Below, one piece after another: positions 35,811 through 43,404 of a stretch of DNA of 64,000 nt; position 1 is the first letter of the stretch, and each line of letters opens with the position of its first letter. The translations under genes were made by a program, and so were the position numbers. Below the pieces are notes generated by a model, which ran no database searches, was not told the DNA's origin, and saw nothing but the letters and a program-made list of their open reading frames with translations. The stretch lies in assembly GCF_017377855.1 (NCBI RefSeq), contig NZ_JAFREP010000042.1, positions 1 through 64,000 on the forward strand. Reading direction: 5' to 3'. This DNA comes from Acanthopleuribacter pedis. Its GTDB lineage: Bacteria > Acidobacteriota > Holophagae > Acanthopleuribacterales > Acanthopleuribacteraceae.

Positions 35811-36199
35811 GCTTGTTTTTGGCGATTTTAGCCTCGTTCTTTTTGATTACGGGCGCTTTGGTGTCCTTGCTGGCGGCGATTGGCTTTATGCGGTTCCCGG
35901 ATTTTTTCCTGCGCCTGCACGCCAGCAGTAAATCCGGTTCACTGGGCATCATTCTGATCATTATCGGTTACTGCCTGGTCACCCCGGACCTAAGCACGGT
36001 GTTCAAAGCTTCGGTGATCGCGATGCTGCTGTTCGTCAAATCACCCATTGGTTCCATGGCGCTGGCGCGGGCGGCCTACCTGGTCAAAGAAAAAATGTGG
36101 GAAACCAAAATCGACCAGTGGAAAGACGACCTGAAAAAAGAGCTGCAGGAACAAAGTCGCCGCGAGAAAGCAGCCGCACAAGGCACCCAAAAAGCCTGA
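35807..36199 (+). CDS. mrpG: Mrp antiporter subunit G
   Basis: 130 residues, three helices and a charged C-terminal tail (KIDQWKDDLKKELQEQ) that is longer than usual. MrpG signature AAIGFMRFPDFFLRLHASSKSGSLG and the terminal VKSPIGSMALARAAYL. Last gene of the complete A-G operon, followed by a hairpin. Confidence 0.92.
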   Translation: MSLFLAILASFFLITGALVSLLAAIGFMRFPDFFLRLHASSKSGSLGIILIIIGYCLVTPDLSTVFKASVIAMLLFVKSPIGSMALARAAYLVKEKMWETKIDQWKDDLKKELQEQSRREKAAAQGTQKA

Positions 36200-36211
36200 A
36201 GCGCGGGTTAA

Positions 36212-36230
36212 ACCCCTTTTCGCAAGGGGT
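36212..36230 (+). terminator. Hairpin at end of mrp operon
   Basis: ACCCCTT (36212-36218) pairs with AAGGGGT (36224-36230), 5-nt loop, 12 bases after the mrpG stop. No T-run. Confidence 0.5.
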
Positions 36231-36233
36231 GGC

Positions 36234-36345
36234 TCAATCCGGCCATGGGTAAGCCTGGAGCACCTTAAAGGCCTGCACGTACCCCGCGGCGCTGGCTTTG
36301 TCGGCGGCACGTTCTGAAACCAGGGAGCGCGCGTAGGTGGGCCCG
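36234..36345 (-). pseudogene. C-terminal remnant of an unidentified gene
   Basis: On the minus strand one frame reads AGPTYARSLVSERAADKA, then SAAGYVQAFKVLQAYPWPD and TGA at 36236-36234. The wording is protein-like (helical, Ala/Tyr-rich, ending PWPD), but the frame is closed by a stop about 37 codons upstream and there is no start. I read it as the tail of a gene whose body was lost; the family is not identified. Confidence 0.3.
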
Positions 36346-36993
36346 GCGGTCGGTTGGCGTTTGAATCAAAGCGAGATTCGACGCAGCAGTGACGGACTTA
36401 ACTGGGAAACAGTTTACCAACAAGGCTTTGGTTCCAGCCGTGAGGGATTGACGGGGATCGCCTGGTCAGGCAGCGAATTTCTGGTGACGGCGGGAGAAGG
36501 TCCCTTGTTGACGAGCACGGACGGCAGTCAATGGGTCGAAGCGGGCCGCGTGGGCGACTGGTTTGCGTCTGGGGTACGTTGGCTCAACGACCAATGGATG
36601 GTTCACGAGAACACCCACGTGGCGATCAGGTGCGACGCGGTTACCTGGCTAACGGTCACACCTGGACCGGAAAATGAGGGGTTCGGCTCCCTGGACCGGC
36701 ACCCGCAACACGGCTACCGATTGGTGGGCATCAACCATGTCTACCAGAGTCAGGACGGGCTGGTTTGGACAAGGGTCGAAGGTGCCCCGGCCCTCATTGA
36801 ATTGGTTGCCGGCGCCGAGGGTTTCCTGGGCCGTGCGCGTTCCATGATCTACAGCAGCCCGGACGGCATCACCTGGGTTCCCGAGTTCTCAGCCAACCTA
36901 CCGGCGGACATTTTCCACGACGGCAATCAGTTTGTGGTGGTGGAACCACGCTCGGTTTTGAATGTATGTGACGCAATGGTTCCAACCCCGTAG
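36337..36993 (+). CDS. Fragment of a protein with SxDGxxW repeats (BNR/beta-propeller-like)
   Basis: 218 residues of open frame, beginning directly after an in-frame TAG. Five repeats with the pattern S-x-DG-x2-W-x2-V at spacings of about 40 residues (RSSDGLNWETV, TSTDGSQWVEAG, RCDAVTWLTV, QSQDGLVWTRVEG, YSSPDGITWVPEF) are typical of BNR/sialidase-like or Ycf48-like beta-propellers. Such proteins are normally exported and larger, but no signal peptide is present and the only start candidate is a GTG with a poor ribosome-binding site, so this is probably a truncated remnant. Confidence 0.5.
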   Translation: MGPAVGWRLNQSEIRRSSDGLNWETVYQQGFGSSREGLTGIAWSGSEFLVTAGEGPLLTSTDGSQWVEAGRVGDWFASGVRWLNDQWMVHENTHVAIRCDAVTWLTVTPGPENEGFGSLDRHPQHGYRLVGINHVYQSQDGLVWTRVEGAPALIELVAGAEGFLGRARSMIYSSPDGITWVPEFSANLPADIFHDGNQFVVVEPRSVLNVCDAMVPTP

Positions 36994-37067
36994 CCGGAAC
37001 CGTTTCCAGTAGGACATCGCCTAGGTTGGGTGCCCTTTTCCTACGTGGCCGGAACCGCGGAGACAAG

Positions 37068-37414
37068 GGACACCCTGGCTTTCGCCCGCATTTCTCACAA
37101 GTGATTCTGCTACGAAGCCGAAAGCCATGCGATTACGAGGGGGCGGCCTTCCGCGGGGCGGCCTTCCGCGGGGCGGCCTTCCGCGGGGCGGCCTTCCGCG
37201 GGGCGGCCTCCCGCCTTACTCCGTCGGGCCGCCTTCCGCGGGGCGGCCTCCCGCCTTACTCCGTCGGGCCGCCTTCGCCTCAGCTGCTACACCGAATGGT
37301 CGGCCCCGCGAAAGCTCGGACCCCTGTGCCGACTCTCGGTCGTAACCTTCGTACTGACAAGGCTTTCAGCTTCTCGCGACGAATCCTTGTGAGAAAAGCG
37401 GGTTAGGGGTGTCC
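37068..37414. mobile_element. MITE-like element with long imperfect terminal inverted repeats
   Basis: The left end (GGACACCC at 37068, then CCCGCATTTCTCACAAG, then CGAAGCCGAAAGCC) recurs in inverted orientation at the right end (ending at 37414: GGACACCCC, CCCGCTTTTCTCACAAG, GAAGCTGAAAGCC when read on the minus strand). The ends align over about 70 bases with small gaps. Between them is a GC-rich tandem-repeat core. There is no transposase frame inside and no target duplication I can see. It lies 14 bases downstream of the stop of the CHAT/STAND operon. Confidence 0.65.
37140..37275. repeat. Tandem repeat: four 15-bp units then two 40-bp units
   Basis: GGGGCGGCCTTCCGC is repeated four times without change (37140-37199), followed by a 40-base unit containing CTTACTCCGTCGGGCC that occurs once completely and once nearly completely (37200-37275). 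Lengths are multiples of three only for the 15-mer. Likely prone to copy-number change. It forms the core of the MITE-like element. Confidence 0.8.
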
Positions 37415-37428
37415 TTTTTTGTTTGAAG

Positions 37429-38601
37429 TTACAGGGTGAGGAAGCGTTCGATGGGTTCATCCAGATCGACGGCGTCGCGTTCCTCCACGGTGATTTTCAT
37501 CAAGGCGTTGAGGCCGATGGGTTTCCGCCGCGGCGCGGGGGCTTCATCGGCGGACCGGGTGACCTCGGGTAAGCCCAGGCTCAAGGTACCCTCGGGTTTG
37601 GCCGGAAGATCAAACGCAAACGCGGCCGGTGTATCGGGAATGCCGGCGCCAAACGCGAGGAATTCATCGTAATTTGCTTTGATTTTGCCCATGACCAAAC
37701 GGCGATCCAAACCGGTTAGATCGGCGGATTGGGCGGCGGCATTTAGAGCTTTGCGGAGTTCGTTCAGGGCTTCTTTGGTTTTGCCGTTGATCAGGTTTGT
37801 CTGCATGGCATTCATCGGGTCGGCAATTTCGGAAAATACTTCCCAATCATCGCGGGTTTCTAGAATCTCCAGATGGAACAACATGTAATCGACCTTGGTT
37901 AAGGGGCTGGGTTCACCGTCGCCTGCCTGCAGCGCCAATTGGCCGCGGTGCAGGACGAGCTGGTCGGGGTCGATGTGGTCCGCGGTGCGGAAGACGGCGA
38001 AATGGCGATCCACCAGGGGTTGACCGCCGCCGCCGGCGGTGAAGGACTGCTCGAGACCCACGCAAAGTTCGTCCCCGTCCGCGCCGAGTAAATTTTGCAC
38101 ACCGGCAACCAGCGGTGACGCCACGCTGAGCGCGGTGGAGACGCTGGGCACGCCCAACAAATTGGAGAAGCTGCCGAGGGTTTTGAGGAAGGCGTCGACC
38201 GAGGCGCTTTGTTTAACGGAAAACAAACCGGCGGAAAGTTCGACGGTCCCGCCTTTAAAGGGAAGCAGCGAGGTCAACGGGTGGTCGCGGGAAACGACCC
38301 GTTCGAGGTTGCCGGCTTTGACGTCCTTCAGATTGAATTGGCCGGCAGCGTGGGGAATTTCCACGAAGGGCTGCCGCCCGTACTGAAGTTTGACGAGGGA
38401 GTGCACCATCGGTGAAAAGTCCTCGAACCACTTGCGTTTGCGGGAAAGCACCATGGCGCGCAGCCACAACCGGAAGTAGTGTTTGTTGGCGACGGCGGCG
38501 GTTCCGGGCGTCCCCTGGGCGGTGCCGTCGCTGCCGAGGGGCACCACGGCCAGTTGATCGCGATTCTCGTTGAATTTCTGTTTAAACCATTGGATGGGCA
38601 T
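37429..38601 (-). CDS. Unknown protein, last gene of the CHAT/STAND operon
   Basis: 390 residues, ATG with GAGGAGG, three bases after the stop of the STAND gene. No family recognised. The N-terminal 110 residues are mixed and basic (FNENRDQLAVVPLGSDG). Residues about 136-172 form an extended hydrophobic, Gly/Ala/Ser-rich stretch (FLKTLGSFSNLLG, then STALSVASPLVAGVQNLLG) that could pack as an amphipathic helix hairpin, followed by a mixed alpha/beta domain to about residue 240 and a helical, charged C-terminal part. No signal peptide. Its position makes it a candidate effector, substrate or regulator for the two peptidase-like proteins of the operon; this is inference from context. Confidence 0.7.
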   Translation of the reverse strand: MPIQWFKQKFNENRDQLAVVPLGSDGTAQGTPGTAAVANKHYFRLWLRAMVLSRKRKWFEDFSPMVHSLVKLQYGRQPFVEIPHAAGQFNLKDVKAGNLERVVSRDHPLTSLLPFKGGTVELSAGLFSVKQSASVDAFLKTLGSFSNLLGVPSVSTALSVASPLVAGVQNLLGADGDELCVGLEQSFTAGGGGQPLVDRHFAVFRTADHIDPDQLVLHRGQLALQAGDGEPSPLTKVDYMLFHLEILETRDDWEVFSEIADPMNAMQTNLINGKTKEALNELRKALNAAAQSADLTGLDRRLVMGKIKANYDEFLAFGAGIPDTPAAFAFDLPAKPEGTLSLGLPEVTRSADEAPAPRRKPIGLNALMKITVEERDAVDLDEPIERFLTL

Positions 38602-38604
38602 CGC

Positions 38605-41600
38605 TTATTCCTCCTCGGGTTGGACATCGATAAAAAATTGGGTCATCAGGCAAATCTGGGCGGCCAATTCACGGTTGAGCGCTTCCCGTTGCGGATTACT
38701 CGCAATAATGTGTTGCCGCAACTGTTTCACCTCGTGGAGCAGCGCATTGGGCCAGTTACCGTCGCGATGCTCGAAAAGCACGCGGCCAAGGTCGACCAAG
38801 TGCGCAACGATGTCCGGCGGCAAAGGTGGCAGAAACAAAACCGCGGCGACCCCGCGACGGCTGAGCAATGCGGTCGCAAAGGCGCGACCATGGGCGCATT
38901 CCAAGGTATGGAGCGCGCCAAATTCATCCACCGGCGCTTGGACGATCACTAGGGCTAATGCTTTTCTTTCCGCTAGGATTTCTTCCGGCGACATTAATTC
39001 ACCGGATTGTCGGTGACCCTCTCCCCCGAGCGAGAGTCGGTATTCATCGTAACCGAGCCGCATCGGCCGCCCAACCACATGAACCAGGTTGTCATCCGCC
39101 CCCCGCCCAAAGAGCCCCCACATTTTGCTAAGGACGCCGCTCATGAAGTTATCGAAGCCGCCATGGGCGAACACACCGTTCAGCGGCGGGGCAGGTATAA
39201 ATGGTTCCTCAAACATAACCAGTCGGTAAAGACAGGTTAAATCGAGGCGATTGCCCTGTTTGGTTTTCGGCCGCCGGTCATCAACCGCCATCAACTCCCA
39301 CGCGGGCAAAGCCGCTTGCTGGGACCGAATGCGAAGCACGGGGACGCCCGGTCGTTGCGCGCGCTGTTCCATCCAGGGAGCAACCTCGGTGATGGAATCG
39401 CCGACCGCACGATCATCGTCCAACTGAACCTCAAGGACCGCGTTTTCATGATCAAAAAAATAAAGCCCCTCGGTTGCCGTGGCCTCAAGCTCTCCGCGAT
39501 ACTGAACCTGAACCACAAAAGGCTCAAGGGGTTTGGCAGCCGCGGGCCCCTCCCCGCCCCAATCTGAAGCCATCTGCGGGGCCGCCGGCACAGCTAAACC
39601 TTCCCCGGGTAAAGCTGCTTCTGATTCAGGGCCGGCGAGCAGTGGTTCATCTTCACCGGTTTCAACCGGTGGCAAATCATCGTCGGCTTCTTCCTCGGTA
39701 CGCACTAATTGCTTCACACCTTTTAATAGGAGGCGCAAGTCCGAAACACCCTCATCGTTACCCATGCGATCCATCAGCGTATCTATCGACGGGAGTAAGT
39801 GGTGGGTCGTGGTCGGCTCGGCCGTTCGGCTCAAGCAGTACCAAAGATTCACATGACAAAGAAGGTGCAATCCCGAATCGGGCGAAGGATTTGGGCTTAA
39901 ATGATCCAACGCTGCTTCCAAAAGCGGGACCGTCTGTTCCGGCAGGCGTCGCCCGAGACGAATCGCTTCCTGGATCAACGTCAAGGCAAGGGTGCGAGAC
40001 CCCAAACGCTTGGAAAACCGCGCAAAGTTGGGTTTACGAGAAACACCCAACGCCCAAGCTCGAATTTTGAGCAATAAGTAAGCGACACGTTCTAAGGGGT
40101 GGCGCCGTTTCCATAGGTAAATTTCTTTGGTGAAGTCTTGAACGGGGAGGTCAAGCAAAGGCATTTCATAAGATGGTGCTATTCGATTAAATTCCACCAT
40201 ATCCAAGGCCAGATGAAGACCCAACTGGGTGTTTGCCTTGACGGGTACTAACTTTTGAAAAGAAGCGTACATCGTTTCAACCGACGCTTTGTCATAAGGT
40301 TCATACCACTGCCAGACATCATGAACCGCATTTGACCGTTCTTCAGTGGAGGCGGTAGCAAACTCCAGATCAAAAAAAGGTCCATAGGTTTTTCGTCCAA
40401 GCCACGCATAGCTGTACCGAAGAAAAAGATCCGCCAAACGGTTATCTGCAGCTTTAATTATTTCGATCAACCAGGGTGCATCTGCTTTGCTCTCTGTTCG
40501 ACTCACCATTTTTTTAAGGGTATCAAATACCATTTGGAGTGATTCTACCGGTCGATCAACCGCGCTGCGTTCTAGAACGGCAACCTGAAGCGAATAACCC
40601 TGAAAAAGATAAGGGGGATGATCTAAGGGAAAAGGAGGGCCGTCGTACTTATCAAGCGCGGCATCGGCATCATTTGCGTAGCGACAATAAAAATAACTGC
40701 ATAATCGGCTTTCGAGCGAATCCATTTGAAAACGGAGCATGTGTTCGATATCCGTATAATCTAACACCCCTTCCGAAAATAGGCGGAGGCAGTGGGCTTC
40801 AATGAGTGGCTTAAGGTCACGGGGCGCGCGCCAACTGAGGTAAGCGCGGACAGGAAGTGCCGAGAGCGGGCTGTGATCGGCCAAGAACGAACGTATTTGT
40901 TTCGAGAGAGCTGTCTTTTTACGTGTGTGCCGAACACACCGTGCTTTTAAAAAAGCTGCATAAATTCCGATAGATGTTGTTGGTTCATGGTGCATAACGG
41001 CAATTAGAAAACGAGTCATTTGTTCAACAAGATCGTTGGGTTCGTTCCAACCAAAATCTAGAATCGATTCACAAGCATTAAGCAAAGACACACAAAGTTC
41101 TGGTTTTTTTGGTATATCTCGAACGAAACCAACATATACAAGTTCTTGCTGGAAAGCATGATTCAATGCTGATTTAAATCGCGCCAGATTGACATGATCA
41201 AAAGTTCTATCTCTTATAATATAATAATCCTCAAACCAACAAGCTAGATATACAAAATTATACCGGTTGCTATCAGCAGTTCCGTCTAGACGTTTTTGAA
41301 AGCTTTTCCTTAAATTAAACCTCGTAGCGTAGATATTATAATCGATTTGGAGTAACGAGGGAACGATCTCGTCGTAAACCTCTGCTTTTTCGAATAATCG
41401 CGAAAACAAAGAGGCAAGCCGTTCCCAATGTTCGGCGATCACCATGGCATCGCGCACCACCGGCCACCAGGTTTCTACGACGGGGATCGGGGCCAAACGG
41501 ATGAAGTCGACACAGTATTCTGGGTCGACCTTTAAGGGTTTGTCCCGGGTACATGCTTCAAAGAAGGTTTCCAGGCGATCCTTGGTCGCTTGGGTTTTGC

Positions 41601-43404
41601 TTGGCTCCTGCTGGGCGAACCATTGCTTGAGCCGCGCGCGCAAGCCGTCCAACACGGACAAAAACGCCCCTTGGCTGCTGATCCATTCGAGTCCGGTGAG
41701 GTCGAGCCAGGCGCGGTCTAATTGGTCGGCGCCGGCGTGCGGCATCGCCGCGGCGAGGGTCGGTTTGTCGAAGCGGCCCAGCAAGGCAACCGCCGGCAGC
41801 AAATCCTTTAGCAGCGGATCGGTGATGCGGCCAACAATGCGCCGCGCCACGTAGCGGTCTTCATCCTTGGCGGCTTTGGTTAAATCCAGATCCGGCTCTT
41901 GGTCCAACCAATCGCTGTACAGGGCCAAATCGAAGGGGCTGAAGTAGTCCGGCGCCGTTTTCGCTGCCAAAAAGTCGAAACGGACAAACACATCGGTTTG
42001 GCAGTGGGTTCGCACCGATTCGCGGTGATGTTCCAAGACACCCCGTTGTTCCAGATAACGTTCAGCCTCGTGGCGCTCAAAGGGCTGAAGCGGATAAAGC
42101 TGGAGGTACGCGCGTTTGGGCAAGGCCGCGGGTGCTTCTTTGCCCGCGTCCCAATCAGCGCCGGCTTGGGCCAACAAGCGGCGGCCGGCCAGAACCAACA
42201 CAAAAGCCGACGACTTGCGGCGCAGTGCTTCGAAGATGGCGAAGGTATCCAACACGGCGCGGGAACGGTCGCCGTGACCGCGGGTGCCGCTGAGCTCTTC
42301 ACAGGTATCGAGAATCAGCACCACGGGTTGCGGCAGTTGGTGGATCATCTCCGCGAATACCCGGAGAATGCCGTCAAAACGTTTGTGGTTTACGGGTTTT
42401 TCACCTCTTTCTTGGTTGGGTAACATCAGCTCTTCGTGGAACCCGAGAATTTCGTTGTTGAGCGTTGGCAGAAGCGAGCTAATCGCGCCTTTCTGATCAA
42501 ACAAACACAGTTCCTCGGCCAAGGCTTCCAGCAAAAGGCCGGGTGACCGCGTGGGGTAATCGGGGTCGAGAAAATCGAAATCGACCCGAGCGGCGACGCC
42601 GCCTTTTTCGGGAATGTACTTGCTGACCAGGTAACGCATCAGCATGGTTTTGCCCATGCCGCCCATGCCCAGATAATGGAGCGCCCAGGCCTCGGGATCG
42701 GCCAGAACTTGTTCAAAAGCATCGATTTGGGCGTCGCGCACCAGGTAATACTGTAGTTTTTGTAAATCGGCTTTTTTGCGGCGTACCACCTCTAAATGAC
42801 GGGCGCCGCCGTCGACCACCAACTTGGCGCGCGGATTGAGGTAAGGGAGCAAACGACGCGCGGTGGTCACATAGGCCAAGGCACGGTGATCATGTCCTTG
42901 CTCCAGCGCGTTGTCCATCAGGGCAAAAAGGTTATACCGAAAATAACCCAGCTCAGTATCTCCCGCGAGCTGCATCCAGTAGCGAGTCGCTTGCGGAACC
43001 GCCACCATCTCCGATTGGCACAGGTCGTGGATGCGGGTTGCCAATTGGTTGAGCAGCCGCTCCAAATCGCTGAGGTTTTGACTTTCGTCGTGAAGCACGT
43101 CCGCTAGAACCCATTCACGCCATTGGTCGGTCACCTCATAAACGGAGAGGTCGGCGGAGGCTTTTCCGCGTTGGTTCCAGAATCTTCGCGGTGCTTTTTT
43201 TCGCGCAAAACCTTCTTTTACCAAATGGTTTAGCCAAGCTTCATCGCCTGCTATGCCAAGTATCGCCAGGAGACGCGGTGTCCAAGCGGGCAAAACGGAC
43301 AAGCGACGGTAATCGTCGCCCAAGGTCTCTAGCCTTCGGCGACGCCTCACGCGGCTTTGGGCTTCAGCTTCTTGCATCAACCGGCTAAATTCGGACTTAT
43401 TCAT
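38605..43404 (-). CDS. Giant STAND-type NTPase with degenerate C-terminal CHAT-like domain
   Basis: 1599 residues. ATG 43404 overlaps the end of the CHAT gene by eight bases; an upstream frame extension is not needed. N-terminal 220 residues helical and basic (adaptor-like). P-loop GMGGMGKT at 246-253 and Walker B VVLILDTCEE at 361-370 define a NACHT/STAND NTPase; winged-helix-like segments follow, then about 800 residues of helical repeats. The C-terminal 300 residues resemble a CHAT domain (YRLVMFEEPF, VIVQAPVDEFGALH, then CAHGRAFATALLSRRGVAAVLFL) without the Cys-His dyad. STAND proteins oligomerise on ligand binding and activate a linked effector, which here would be the CHAT and HExxH partners. 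Residues about 690-1085 are encoded by distinctly AT-rich DNA. Confidence 0.8.
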   Translation of the reverse strand: MNKSEFSRLMQEAEAQSRVRRRRRLETLGDDYRRLSVLPAWTPRLLAILGIAGDEAWLNHLVKEGFARKKAPRRFWNQRGKASADLSVYEVTDQWREWVLADVLHDESQNLSDLERLLNQLATRIHDLCQSEMVAVPQATRYWMQLAGDTELGYFRYNLFALMDNALEQGHDHRALAYVTTARRLLPYLNPRAKLVVDGGARHLEVVRRKKADLQKLQYYLVRDAQIDAFEQVLADPEAWALHYLGMGGMGKTMLMRYLVSKYIPEKGGVAARVDFDFLDPDYPTRSPGLLLEALAEELCLFDQKGAISSLLPTLNNEILGFHEELMLPNQERGEKPVNHKRFDGILRVFAEMIHQLPQPVVLILDTCEELSGTRGHGDRSRAVLDTFAIFEALRRKSSAFVLVLAGRRLLAQAGADWDAGKEAPAALPKRAYLQLYPLQPFERHEAERYLEQRGVLEHHRESVRTHCQTDVFVRFDFLAAKTAPDYFSPFDLALYSDWLDQEPDLDLTKAAKDEDRYVARRIVGRITDPLLKDLLPAVALLGRFDKPTLAAAMPHAGADQLDRAWLDLTGLEWISSQGAFLSVLDGLRARLKQWFAQQEPSKTQATKDRLETFFEACTRDKPLKVDPEYCVDFIRLAPIPVVETWWPVVRDAMVIAEHWERLASLFSRLFEKAEVYDEIVPSLLQIDYNIYATRFNLRKSFQKRLDGTADSNRYNFVYLACWFEDYYIIRDRTFDHVNLARFKSALNHAFQQELVYVGFVRDIPKKPELCVSLLNACESILDFGWNEPNDLVEQMTRFLIAVMHHEPTTSIGIYAAFLKARCVRHTRKKTALSKQIRSFLADHSPLSALPVRAYLSWRAPRDLKPLIEAHCLRLFSEGVLDYTDIEHMLRFQMDSLESRLCSYFYCRYANDADAALDKYDGPPFPLDHPPYLFQGYSLQVAVLERSAVDRPVESLQMVFDTLKKMVSRTESKADAPWLIEIIKAADNRLADLFLRYSYAWLGRKTYGPFFDLEFATASTEERSNAVHDVWQWYEPYDKASVETMYASFQKLVPVKANTQLGLHLALDMVEFNRIAPSYEMPLLDLPVQDFTKEIYLWKRRHPLERVAYLLLKIRAWALGVSRKPNFARFSKRLGSRTLALTLIQEAIRLGRRLPEQTVPLLEAALDHLSPNPSPDSGLHLLCHVNLWYCLSRTAEPTTTHHLLPSIDTLMDRMGNDEGVSDLRLLLKGVKQLVRTEEEADDDLPPVETGEDEPLLAGPESEAALPGEGLAVPAAPQMASDWGGEGPAAAKPLEPFVVQVQYRGELEATATEGLYFFDHENAVLEVQLDDDRAVGDSITEVAPWMEQRAQRPGVPVLRIRSQQAALPAWELMAVDDRRPKTKQGNRLDLTCLYRLVMFEEPFIPAPPLNGVFAHGGFDNFMSGVLSKMWGLFGRGADDNLVHVVGRPMRLGYDEYRLSLGGEGHRQSGELMSPEEILAERKALALVIVQAPVDEFGALHTLECAHGRAFATALLSRRGVAAVLFLPPLPPDIVAHLVDLGRVLFEHRDGNWPNALLHEVKQLRQHIIASNPQREALNRELAAQICLMTQFFIDVQPEEE

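Noticed and set aside
37140..37275. CRISPR-like regular repeats
   Set aside because: Units are directly adjacent without spacers and are only 15 or 40 bases; there are no cas genes. It is a simple tandem repeat inside a MITE-like element.
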